A stretch of DNA of 48,438 nt, from positions 1-48,438 of the forward strand of contig CALIXF010000005.1 in assembly GCA_938046735.1 (NCBI GenBank), given 5' to 3'. The first letter of the stretch is position 1, and the number at the start of each line of letters is the position of its first letter. The notes beneath the pieces are model-generated. The model saw nothing but the letters and a program-made list of their open reading frames with translations. It made no database searches and had not been told where the DNA came from. Both the position numbers and the translations under genes were made by a program. Positions 42,175 through 48,212 of this stretch are shown here, piece after piece. Source of the DNA: an uncultured Candidatus Saccharibacteria bacterium (GTDB taxonomy: Bacteria > Patescibacteriota > Saccharimonadia > Saccharimonadales > Saccharimonadaceae).

Positions 42175-43125
42175 TTACCAATTTTTATATGTATGCCTGA
42201 TATAAGGTTTTCTAGAGTAAGTTTTTTTGGTAGTGAATTCCATGAGTGTTAGATAAGACGGAAAGAAAGCGTTTAATTTATTGAACGGTTTAATGGCTTC
42301 ATGAAACGTCGTAAGAGCACCGACAACTAGGAGCTTATCAGCGTAGGTCTTAAGAGTATTACGAGAATTATCTGGCGCCCATTTTTTGGTGGGAGAGATT
42401 AGTCCACGAGAATTATTAATTAGTTCATCAAAAACGGGCGGGACAATACCATTATGCATATGTCCAGAGATAAAATAATCGAATTCACGAAGTTGATATT
42501 TGATTTCTGAATTATTTAAAAAAACGGGAGAGTGAATAAGGGCGAATTTCAACTTCTTGGGTGGGAGATGATAAAGATAATTCTCTGGTAGAGACTGTAA
42601 CTCTTTGATCATCTGAGGGAGATTTTCAGTAACACCATTTTTGGATTTGTAATATGCTGGGGACTGAGTGTAACCTAGACAATAAATATATTGATCCTCA
42701 TAGACTTGATTGTCTAAGAGATGGACATTCTTAAGCTGACGAATTTGATCAAAGAGCTGGTTATTTTCATCATATTGCCAACCGTGATGGCCGCCCTTGG
42801 GTTTGCGGTACATATCATGATTCCCCACACTAATAATCACCGTGGCGAGTTCACCTAAAGACTTCAGAAAATTCAAAAAGCGTTGAAGTTCAGATTCGGC
42901 ATCAACCATATCCAAAGTATCAACAAGATCACCCGGCATTAAGATATATTTTGGAGCGAGGGATTTAGTTTGCCTGGCAATGGCTTCTAGCTTTTGATCT
43001 GTCACTTGATAACTAAAATGCAGATCCGACATAACCATAATCTTAAATGGATCTTGTAATTTTTTATGATGATCAAAAATAGACGGACAAAAAAGACGAT
43101 AAGTACTTAGGCGAAATAATTTCAT
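42175..43125 (-). CDS. Metallophosphoesterase
   Basis: 316 residues. Calcineurin-like metal-binding motifs occur in order: MVMSDLHFS (D-x-H), LMPGDLVD (GD), VGNHDMYRK (GNHD), ALIHSP and FISGHMHNG (GHxH). A membrane- or nucleotide-linked substrate cannot be decided. Its ATG overlaps the stop of the upstream methyltransferase (ATGA), so the two are translated as a pair. Confidence 0.88.
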   Translation of the reverse strand: MKLFRLSTYRLFCPSIFDHHKKLQDPFKIMVMSDLHFSYQVTDQKLEAIARQTKSLAPKYILMPGDLVDTLDMVDAESELQRFLNFLKSLGELATVIISVGNHDMYRKPKGGHHGWQYDENNQLFDQIRQLKNVHLLDNQVYEDQYIYCLGYTQSPAYYKSKNGVTENLPQMIKELQSLPENYLYHLPPKKLKFALIHSPVFLNNSEIKYQLREFDYFISGHMHNGIVPPVFDELINNSRGLISPTKKWAPDNSRNTLKTYADKLLVVGALTTFHEAIKPFNKLNAFFPSYLTLMEFTTKKTYSRKPYIRHTYKNW

Positions 43126-43874
43126 TTTTTAACTAATTTATAATAAATACTTGGAGCAAAACGCATACTAGCGAGAGGTTTTTGAAATTTCTTCTCTAAA
43201 TTGACAAGAGTTTTAGTTTTAAAGATTTTTTTCATGGTTTGACTTCTGAAGTTGGAAACGGAAAGAATATCAGCAATTTCAAAACCAGTTTTTCTGAAGA
43301 GATCTTCAACATAGGCTGGATGATAATTATAAAAACCGTCTTTATCAATATTTTTAAGATTGGAAGGAGTCTTGTCAAATGGATTAATCTTAGATTTTTT
43401 AAACCAGTAGCGGAACATTTTAGGCAGGGTACGCTTATTAGCAACTTCAATCACGGCAATACCTCCTGGTTCGAGAATGCGGTAAAGTTCATTAATAACG
43501 GCAGGGAGATCAGCAAAATGATGAGTGGCGCGAACCATTAAGAGACAAGAGAATTGATTATCTTTGAATGGGGTGTGATAGATATCACCCTGAGCCGTAT
43601 TGATACGATTACCAAACTCTTCCTTTGCCTGGTCAAGCTCTGTTTGAGAATAATCAAAAAGGGTAGCAGTTTTAGCACGATCGAGATATTCCTTGGCGAG
43701 GCGACCATAACCACCGGCAATATCAACAAAAGTATCCATCTTGCGAGGGAGAAGACGCCTGATCGCAAGGCGGTCTGCCATGTCTTCATATTTACGATCG
43801 GCATCTTCCCAGAAGATTTTTTTATAATCATAGCCATTGTAGTCGGAAACGACTTTCTTGTTTTGCTCTGTCAT
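43122..43874 (-). CDS. SAM-dependent methyltransferase (UbiE/Methyltransf_11 type)
   Basis: 250 residues from MTEQNKKVVSDYNGYDYKKIF. The SAM-binding segment is DTFVDIAGGYGRLAKEYLDRA (motif I), followed by YSQTELDQAKEEF, AQGDIYHTPFKDNQFSCLLMVRATHHFADLPAVINELYRILEPGGIAVIEV. The substrate is unknown. The frame reaches 43922, but TGTTATAAT lies 7 nt before the ATG at 43874, which fixes the start. It forms a two-gene operon with the metallophosphoesterase. Confidence 0.85.
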   Translation of the reverse strand: MTEQNKKVVSDYNGYDYKKIFWEDADRKYEDMADRLAIRRLLPRKMDTFVDIAGGYGRLAKEYLDRAKTATLFDYSQTELDQAKEEFGNRINTAQGDIYHTPFKDNQFSCLLMVRATHHFADLPAVINELYRILEPGGIAVIEVANKRTLPKMFRYWFKKSKINPFDKTPSNLKNIDKDGFYNYHPAYVEDLFRKTGFEIADILSVSNFRSQTMKKIFKTKTLVNLEKKFQKPLASMRFAPSIYYKLVKK

Positions 43875-43881
43875 GGTAATG

Positions 43882-43890
43882 ATTATAACA
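43882..43890 (-). promoter_or_regulatory. Near-leaderless promoter of the methyltransferase operon
   Basis: TGTTATAAT, 7 nt before the ATG at 43874. Confidence 0.65.
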
Positions 43891-44025
43891 CTTAAAAATT
43901 TTCCATGATAGTAAATTACCACGGTTTCTATTATCTAAGTGTTAAAGAGTTTAGCTTGGCTTGATGACTTCGCTAAGATATTTTCAGTGTAGCTAAAATA
44001 TGTTATTTTGTCAATAACGATATTC

Positions 44026-44072
44026 TGGTCATGCAGATAGTTTTCCACAACCACCACCAATCTGCATGACCA
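44026..44072. repeat. 13-bp perfect inverted repeat beside the integrase
   Basis: TGGTCATGCAGAT (44026-44038) and ATCTGCATGACCA (44060-44072) with a 21-nt loop that contains a DnaA-box-like TTTTCCACA at 44041. No T run follows on either strand, so it is not a simple terminator. It lies 13 bp from the integrase stop, where attachment or recombinase-binding sites often lie. Confidence 0.85.
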
Positions 44073-44085
44073 ATATTACCTCTTA

Positions 44086-44904
44086 CTAAGCTGTTGTAAA
44101 TTTATATTTATCAAAAAAATATTCCAAGTGTCCTTCTAATCCATGAACATATCGTTCCGTAGTTTCAATCCTCGCATGTCCTAACATTTCTTTAGTCTCC
44201 ATTAGCGAAGCACCATGTTTTTGGATGTCAGTTGCGAAAGAGTGGCGTAAAGCATGTGGGTAGAAGTTTTTGAAGCCAGCTTGATAAAATGGCTTTCTCA
44301 TCAAATAACGTATGTCTTCAACTGACATCGGCTCATTTTTTCCGGGTGTTCTCACCCAGATAAAATCGCTTATTCGGTTTCTTTGAATCCAATCGTCTAA
44401 CCGACTTCTTGCTTCTTCGCTCATATACGATTCACGTGCTTTCGATCCTTTACCAATAAACGTTACCATTCTTCCATTAAGATTCATAAGTCGAAGATTG
44501 CGTAATTCAGAAATTCTAAGCCCGCAATCAAAGCAAAGCTTTATTAGCAGCCACTCTAAATGATCAGCATACTTCAATACTTGCTCAATCTGTTCTCTAG
44601 TGTAGTAAACACGACGAGGCGGTTGTTCTTTACATTTAATGATCAATCTTAGTTTTAGTTTCGGAAATGATACCCCCATGTCTTGAAAATATCGAAGCAT
44701 AGCGACTAGATTGACTAGCCTACCGTTGATTGTCCTGCCAGAACATCCACGAGCAGTTTGCTCCTCTATCCATTCATTGATGTGCTTGTTTGATAATTCA
44801 CTAAGACTGTTAATCTTAATTGTTTTGAGGAACTCCCTACAAATCCATCTTTTGCTGTGAAGTGTTTGCTCGCTCATACGACGAACATTCTCGCAGTAAT
44901 TCAA
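44086..44904 (-). CDS. Tyrosine recombinase / phage integrase
   Basis: 272 residues. An N-terminal SAM-like core-binding domain (TLHSKRWICREFLKTI...ELSNKHINEWIEEQT) precedes the catalytic domain with Arg in DCGLRISELRNL, Lys in IGKGSKARES, HALRHSFATDI (HxxR), LGHARIETTERYVH (His and the nucleophile Tyr). It resembles XerC/D and phage integrases. The frame is bounded at its 5' end by TAA, after which AIDEYLNYCENVRRMSEQT continues the normal N-terminal helix before any ATG, so the start is either a non-ATG codon (ATT or TTG) or is affected by a frameshift. A well-placed AAGGA-ATG at 44945 lies in the other frame. Confidence 0.9.
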   Translation of the reverse strand: MNYCENVRRMSEQTLHSKRWICREFLKTIKINSLSELSNKHINEWIEEQTARGCSGRTINGRLVNLVAMLRYFQDMGVSFPKLKLRLIIKCKEQPPRRVYYTREQIEQVLKYADHLEWLLIKLCFDCGLRISELRNLRLMNLNGRMVTFIGKGSKARESYMSEEARSRLDDWIQRNRISDFIWVRTPGKNEPMSVEDIRYLMRKPFYQAGFKNFYPHALRHSFATDIQKHGASLMETKEMLGHARIETTERYVHGLEGHLEYFFDKYKFTTA

Positions 44905-44963
44905 ATATTCATCAATTGCTTATCTATTGATTTTAAGTTTTTCATATTCTTCCTTATTGAAAG

Positions 44964-45012
44964 AAAAGCCCCAAGCTCGGCTAATCACCAAGCAAGAGCT
45001 TGGGAAGCTTTT
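44964..45012. terminator. Terminator-like hairpin upstream of the integrase
   Basis: AAAAGCCCCAAGCTC and GAGCTTGGGAAGCTTTT form a strong stem with a 17-nt loop. It separates the integrase from the origin-like region. Confidence 0.6.
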
Positions 45013-45081
45013 CGTGTTTAAATTAAAATTAAATTACTTTTTTAGTTAAGCCTATTACTATTGGTATATATGGTTATATGG

Positions 45082-45100
45082 GTGTGCGGATTTCGCACAC
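45082..45100. repeat. 19-bp palindrome, copy 1
   Basis: GTGTGCGGATTTCGCACAC: arms GTGTGCG/CGCACAC around GATTT. An identical copy lies 36 bp downstream; together they look like operator or iteron sites. Confidence 0.9.
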
Positions 45101-45117
45101 TTAACAGGGGTCGGGAA

Positions 45118-45136
45118 GTGTGCGGATTTCGCACAC
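45118..45136. repeat. 19-bp palindrome, copy 2
   Basis: Identical to 45082-45100, centre-to-centre distance 36 bp. Confidence 0.9.
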
Positions 45137-45146
45137 TTCATGGTAC

Positions 45147-45221
45147 TTTTCCACAGACTTATCCACAAAAAATAGGGTATTTTTCCACATCTTTTCCACA
45201 GATTTTGTATAGTTTTCCACA
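45147..45221 (+). other. DnaA-box cluster, candidate replication origin
   Basis: Five boxes in the same orientation within 75 bp: TTTTCCACA at 45147, consensus TTATCCACA at 45159, and TTTTCCACA at 45181, 45192 and 45213. The two 19-bp palindromes lie just upstream and AT-rich DNA follows. This organisation is that of a DnaA-dependent origin of a phage or plasmid, or a DnaA-titration site. No dnaA or dnaN is next to it, so a chromosomal oriC is less likely. The region 45013-45287 contains no credible gene. Confidence 0.7.
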
Positions 45222-45287
45222 GGTAAAATTTGACAAATAAAGGGAGGTATGCTTCTTCAGCTACCTCCATAGTTTTTGTAATTTAAC

Positions 45288-45587
45288 CTATATTATTCTA
45301 AGTAATTTAATCCCTGAAAAAACCCTCTGACCTCGTTTAACATCATCAATAGCTATTAAACCTAAACCAACAAGCTTATGATTTAATCGGTAAAATTGAA
45401 ACCTATCAAGTCCAAAATCTTGTAGTATGACACGATTAGAGATCCTAGCATACCCATACTTATCTGGCTTAAATCGTGATATATAATCTTTCAGCGAGTA
45501 ATACCAACTCCACGCTACTAAATCACCACTAAAAACGGTGGGGAGCGTCCTCTTGTCCATCCTGACGTAATAGCTATTAGTCGACAT
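45288..45587 (-). CDS. Small hypothetical, possible winged-helix protein
   Basis: 99 residues. The sequence ARISNRVILQDFGLDRFQFYRLNHKLVGLGLIAIDDVKRGQRVFSGIKLL has the helix-turn-helix-wing rhythm of small replication or transcription regulators (a recognition helix followed by two strands), but no family is recognised. GAGG lies 4 nt before the ATG at 45587. A promoter TTGACA-N17-TACACT (45704-45676, minus strand) and a hairpin in the leader suggest attenuation. Its place beside the DnaA boxes suggests a replication or copy-control role; this is inference. Confidence 0.5.
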   Translation of the reverse strand: MSTNSYYVRMDKRTLPTVFSGDLVAWSWYYSLKDYISRFKPDKYGYARISNRVILQDFGLDRFQFYRLNHKLVGLGLIAIDDVKRGQRVFSGIKLLRII

Positions 45588-45622
45588 TTTACCTCGCTTA
45601 TAATGAGGCTATTCCATGAGAA

Positions 45623-45651
45623 AGCCCCCTCGTCATTAAAACGAGGAGGCT
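45623..45651 (-). promoter_or_regulatory. Leader hairpin before the 99-residue gene
   Basis: AGCCCCCTCGT-CATTAAA-ACGAGGAGGCT (one mismatch) lies between the promoter and the ATG at 45587. On the minus strand it is followed by TTTCTC, a weak terminator, so an attenuator is possible. Confidence 0.5.
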
Positions 45652-45702
45652 CAAACTCCATTACATCAATTTCCTTGAGTGTAATAAAAATTACACAATA
45701 TG

Positions 45703-45894
45703 TCAATCCTTTATTTTAGCCCAACGAGCCTGTACGGCTCTTCTGGCTGCTTCAGAACGTTGCTTAGCACTAAGGCTCTTATTTGGCAGATTTTTGGCTA
45801 ATTTAGACGTATATTCATCCCATTTGTCAGCTTTATCTTTTAATTCATTATATTCAGTTTTTGGGATGGTAATATATTCAATATCGTTATTCAT
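45703..45894 (-). CDS. Small charged hypothetical protein
   Basis: 63 residues. An N-terminal strand segment (DIEYITIPKTEYNEL), then a helical segment with KADKWDEYTSKLAKN and a basic C-terminal helix (RSEAARRAVQARWAKIKD). Such short proteins are frequent in plasmids and phages and may bind DNA. GGAG lies 5 nt before the ATG. It is probably read from the promoter at 46094-46122 together with the 24-residue peptide. Confidence 0.55.
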   Translation of the reverse strand: MNNDIEYITIPKTEYNELKDKADKWDEYTSKLAKNLPNKSLSAKQRSEAARRAVQARWAKIKD

Positions 45895-45904
45895 ATTTCT
45901 CCTA

Positions 45905-45918
45905 ATAGTGGTAAAGAC
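45905..45918. repeat. 14-bp inverted repeat, left copy
   Basis: ATAGTGGTAAAGAC. Its inverted partner is at 46076-46089. It abuts the -35 box of the small-RNA promoter, so it may be a shared operator. Confidence 0.8.
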
Positions 45919-45947
45919 TTGACTATTTAGTTATGTCTTGCTAGAAT
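45919..45947 (+). promoter_or_regulatory. Promoter of a short rightward RNA
   Basis: TTGACT, 17-bp spacer, TAGAAT preceded by TGC (extended -10). A terminator hairpin lies only about 45 nt downstream. Confidence 0.7.
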
Positions 45948-45953
45948 GGAATC

Positions 45954-45999
45954 GTTATGTTAGATTACTTTCGTCTTCGTGGGGCGAAAGTAATTTTTA
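45954..45999 (+). ncRNA. Short antisense RNA candidate
   Basis: Predicted transcript from the promoter at 45919-45947 to the hairpin ATTACTTTCG-N11-CGAAAGTAAT followed by TTTTATTT. It is antisense to the 3' end of the 24-codon peptide gene and to its downstream leader. It has no coding capacity. Confidence 0.5.
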
Positions 46000-46039
46000 T
46001 TTCAAGTCTTAATCGAGAGATTTTGAATGAAATACTCAT
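45965..46039 (-). CDS. 24-residue basic peptide
   Basis: ATG at 46039 with a near-perfect ribosome site (GGAGG, 5 nt upstream). The peptide begins MSISFKISRLRLEIKITF and ends APRRRK. It is too short for comparison. The strong promoter and ribosome site and an antisense transcript over its end suggest it is translated. No membrane helix is present, unlike most type I toxins. Confidence 0.4.
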   Translation of the reverse strand: MSISFKISRLRLEIKITFAPRRRK

Positions 46040-46075
46040 AGCTTCCTCCTTTCTACCATTTTTTAATGTGCCAAT

Positions 46076-46089
46076 GTCTTTACCACTAT
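46076..46089. repeat. 14-bp inverted repeat, right copy
   Basis: Reverse complement of ATAGTGGTAAAGAC at 45905-45918. It lies just downstream of the leftward TATAAT box, in the operator position of the peptide promoter. Confidence 0.8.
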
Positions 46090-46093
46090 CTTA

Positions 46094-46122
46094 ATTATAC
46101 ACCACATGGCGTATAAAGTCAA
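46094..46122 (-). promoter_or_regulatory. Strong leftward promoter of the peptide/63-residue gene unit
   Basis: TTGACT (46122-46117), 17-bp spacer, TATAAT (46099-46094): near consensus and the best promoter in the window. Confidence 0.8.
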
Positions 46123-46189
46123 GAAGATTTTTCTATTTTTTCTTAGTAAAAAACACTAAGCGAATAAATTTAAAAGTTTCCGCATTTTA

Positions 46190-46555
46190 CTATGCTTTTG
46201 TGTATTCTACGATCACATGCCATCTCTTGGTTTTGCTGATAGCTGAACCGACTTGAAATGCAATATCACCAAGTTTTGGACGAATAGAAAAACCGCCATG
46301 CCATGCTCCATCAACACTATTGGCACTATTTCCATAAAGCCATGGAATCGGACGCCATTCATCATAATCAGATAAGGCTTCACAGTGAGCAAAAACTACC
46401 GTATTGATGGCATTTGCCTCAGCTAACTTTGTAGACGCAGGAATAAACCCAGTGCCTTTAACTACTTTACGATAAATAGCCTTACCATCTTCCCATGTAC
46501 CTATGATTTGTTCGCCGGTAGTATATTTGTTATTTAATTTTGATAATGGAATCAT
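46190..46555 (-). CDS. Silent tail-fibre C-terminal cassette 1
   Basis: 121 codons from an ATG inside a sequence shared with the active fibre gene. It contains TTGEQIIGTWEDGKAIYRK, a motif typical of phage fibre or collar proteins, and ends WHVIVEYTKA. The active gene at 46942 has EETIAGKWVDGKTIYKK and ends LYYTKTS, so the two are homologous variants. It faces left with no promoter reading into it. The phase of the shared sequence means a recombination with the active gene would give an in-frame fusion of about 170 residues. Confidence 0.65.
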   Translation of the reverse strand: MIPLSKLNNKYTTGEQIIGTWEDGKAIYRKVVKGTGFIPASTKLAEANAINTVVFAHCEALSDYDEWRPIPWLYGNSANSVDGAWHGGFSIRPKLGDIAFQVGSAISKTKRWHVIVEYTKA

Positions 46556-46569
46556 ACCATTGCCACCCT
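46549..46569 (-). repeat. Recombination site copy 1 (minus orientation)
   Basis: Minus strand AGGG followed by TGGCAATGGTATGATTC. 21 bp identical to 47735-47755; the 17-bp core is identical to the plus-strand copy at 47079. Confidence 0.92.
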
Positions 46570-46585
46570 GTTAAATCACATAATC

Positions 46586-46942
46586 ATGGATATGATAAAC
46601 AAACTTATTCTTGATCGAGTTGCGATTTGGAAACCAAAACTAAATGATGAGTTTTCCGTTCGTCAATCACCGGCTGGACGAACTTATTTTGAGCATAATA
46701 TTGCAAAAACTACTCAAACTCCGACATATCGTTACGCTAAAAATTACACCATTGGAGACAAAAATGTCGTCAAGTTCTGTCTAATGATTTTGACAACTTC
46801 AGAGTCCGAAAAGACTATTGAAAGCTTCTTAGATAGCGTTGCTAAACAGATTGATATTGCTTTGGCTCAGCGAATTGTGATGACTGCAACTGATACTAGC
46901 TTTGAGTACACAGATTTTTATTTTAATGAGGAGACGAAATAA
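46586..46942 (+). CDS. Phage hypothetical protein (tail region)
   Basis: 118 residues, alpha/beta, no recognised family. Its stop codon overlaps the start of the fibre gene (TAATG), so the two are translationally coupled. The product is probably a tail or baseplate component or fibre chaperone, judged only by position. The ATG at 46586 has no ribosome site; two codons further another ATG is available. Confidence 0.6.
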   Translation: MDMINKLILDRVAIWKPKLNDEFSVRQSPAGRTYFEHNIAKTTQTPTYRYAKNYTIGDKNVVKFCLMILTTSESEKTIESFLDSVAKQIDIALAQRIVMTATDTSFEYTDFYFNEETK

Positions 46943-47424
46943 TGGCAGCAACTTTACCATATCCTAATATGGATTTTACACCACTGGATGTTTTAACCGC
47001 AGCAGAAATGGATCAAATGGTCGCTAACGACAAGTACTTAGCTGATTTTTGTGCTGGTTTAGCAGACGGAACCAATATTGGCAATGGTATGATTCAAGCA
47101 TTTAATTTTTCATCTGAAGAAACAATTGCTGGGAAATGGGTGGACGGTAAAACTATTTACAAAAAGACCATCAGCTACGGCACCCTACCGAATAACAGCA
47201 CTAAAAGAGTTGCCCATGGCATCTCTAAACTAGATAGAATTATTAAAGTTGAGCAATCTGTAACGAATGCGCCTTGGGATGAAAAAGGTGCAATATTCCT
47301 AAGCTCTACCAGTGCAGCACCATTCAACTTCTACTTATCAAACACAGAGGTGGTAGTAATTACTAAAGACGACAGGTCTCAGGCTACGGCATATTTTACT
47401 CTGTATTACACAAAAACTAGTTGA
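46942..47424 (+). CDS. Tail-fibre-like protein, active copy with variable C-terminus
   Basis: 160 residues. Residues 1-51 (to GNGMI) form the constant part, including a segment (FTPLDVLTAAEMDQMVANDKYLADF) that is common near the start of phage fibre proteins. Residues 52-160 form the variable part with EETIAGKWVDGKTIYKKTI and a beta-rich end LYYTKTS. The switch point coincides exactly with the 22-bp sequence repeated in inverse orientation at 47730. GAGGAG precedes the ATG. It should be the receptor-binding tip or an adhesin of the virion. Confidence 0.7.
   Translation: MAATLPYPNMDFTPLDVLTAAEMDQMVANDKYLADFCAGLADGTNIGNGMIQAFNFSSEETIAGKWVDGKTIYKKTISYGTLPNNSTKRVAHGISKLDRIIKVEQSVTNAPWDEKGAIFLSSTSAAPFNFYLSNTEVVVITKDDRSQATAYFTLYYTKTS
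47079..47100 (+). repeat. Recombination site in the active gene (plus orientation)
   Basis: TGGCAATGGTATGATTC followed by AAGCA. Identical over 22 bp to the reverse complement of 47730-47751. Confidence 0.95.
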
Positions 47425-47429
47425 TGGAT

Positions 47430-47741
47430 TTAGTCGCCAATCGCTAGCCAATCATATTTTGCGTTGACGCTATTATGGTAGTTTGTTCTTAAAGTAATAA
47501 CTGCTTGAGTATTACTGATAGAACGTATCGTCGCAACATAAATTTCACCATACAAACTAGCGCCGTTTTGCGCTACTGAGCGTGGAATAACCATAACTGC
47601 TGGAGCATTATTAAAGGGATGCGGGAAGGTTATTGTCGTTGTCGTTGGTGTTCCGGATGGGTAAAATGTTCCGTTATTAGTTCCATATTGGATATTTTTA
47701 TCAATCAATGACGACCAATTAAGTTTTCGTGCTTGAATCAT
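47430..47741 (-). CDS. Silent tail-fibre C-terminal cassette 2
   Basis: 103 codons from an ATG inside the shared 22-bp sequence. The product is beta-rich (GTFYPSGTPTTTTITFPHPF, APAVMVIPRSV) like fibre-tip or H-type-lectin domains. It is tail to tail with the active gene (5 nt between stops) and has no promoter. Inversion of about 630 bp between 47100 and 47730 would replace the active C-terminus by this one in frame, giving a protein of about 152 residues. Confidence 0.65.
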   Translation of the reverse strand: MIQARKLNWSSLIDKNIQYGTNNGTFYPSGTPTTTTITFPHPFNNAPAVMVIPRSVAQNGASLYGEIYVATIRSISNTQAVITLRTNYHNSVNAKYDWLAIGD

Positions 47742-47755
47742 ACCATTGCCACCCT
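47730..47755 (-). repeat. Recombination site copy 2 (minus orientation)
   Basis: Contains the reverse complement of the 22-bp active site (47730-47751) and the 21-bp sequence shared with copy 1 (47735-47755). Confidence 0.95.
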
Positions 47756-47760
47756 ATAAT
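47755..47760 (+). promoter_or_regulatory. Possible promoter of the lysis cassette
   Basis: TATAAT directly outside the recombination site, 18 nt before the ATG at 47779. No clear -35 or ribosome site. Confidence 0.4.
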
Positions 47761-47778
47761 CGCTTACGCTATATTCAT

Positions 47779-48048
47779 ATGAATAACGATTCGGCTCTAT
47801 ACCAAAAATTAGGAAAGATGGAAGCGGACATCAAGAATGTCAGTGATCAACTATATGAAGTTAATCACAAAATAGACACATTTAATGCAATATCTCAACG
47901 AGTTACAGTCTTAGAAGAACGAGCTGCAGACCGATCTAGTCGTCTTCATAAACTTGAAGAAAATCAAGCTAAAATCGTCTGGGCGATTATTACAGCAGTT
48001 CTCGGGGCAATCCTTAAATTCGTGATTATTGATGGAGCGCATCGATGA
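47779..48048 (+). CDS. XhlA-like phage protein, coiled coil with C-terminal helix
   Basis: 89 residues. A heptad-rich segment (KLGKMEADIKNVSDQLYEVNHKIDTF...LEERAADRSSRLHKLEE) is followed by one membrane helix (IVWAIITAVLGAILKFVII). This is the layout of hemolysin XhlA proteins of Bacillus phages, which cooperate with holins. The frame reaches upstream to 47746, overlapping the recombination site; the ATG at 47779 is preferred. Its stop overlaps the next ATG (ATGA). Confidence 0.7.
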   Translation: MNNDSALYQKLGKMEADIKNVSDQLYEVNHKIDTFNAISQRVTVLEERAADRSSRLHKLEENQAKIVWAIITAVLGAILKFVIIDGAHR

Positions 48049-48212
48049 AAAAGACGAATTGGCTATCAGTTTTAACTTGGGGAGGATTGATGCTATTTAA
48101 TATTTTATTTTGGCTATTCATGACCTTGAATGGATGTTTTATTCAAGCATTGGTTTCGTATCTCGTTATTGGAGTATTATTTATAATCTTAATGTTTAAG
48201 GAATTAAAATGA
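48045..48212 (+). CDS. Small two-helix membrane protein, holin-like
   Basis: 55 residues: MKKTNWLSVLTWGG then hydrophobic segments LMLFNILFWLFMTL and ALVSYLVIGVLFIILMF with a short turn between. Position between an XhlA-like gene and a lysin gene and overlaps of 4 nt on both sides (ATGA, ATGA) make a holin likely. Confidence 0.6.
   Translation: MKKTNWLSVLTWGGLMLFNILFWLFMTLNGCFIQALVSYLVIGVLFIILMFKELK

Noticed and set aside
44026..44072. Integrase terminator
   Set aside because: Strong stem but no T run after it on either strand.
45058..45270. 70-codon leftward ORF in the origin-like region
   Set aside because: Its repeated Leu-Trp-Lys is just the translation of DnaA boxes and its duplicated Cys-Ala-Lys-Ser-Ala-His comes from the two palindromes; no ribosome site.
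45518..45663. 47-codon leftward ORF overlapping the 99-residue gene
   Set aside because: It runs through a hairpin and out of frame over the better-supported gene. A weak ribosome site exists, so a leader peptide is not fully excluded, but no independent support.
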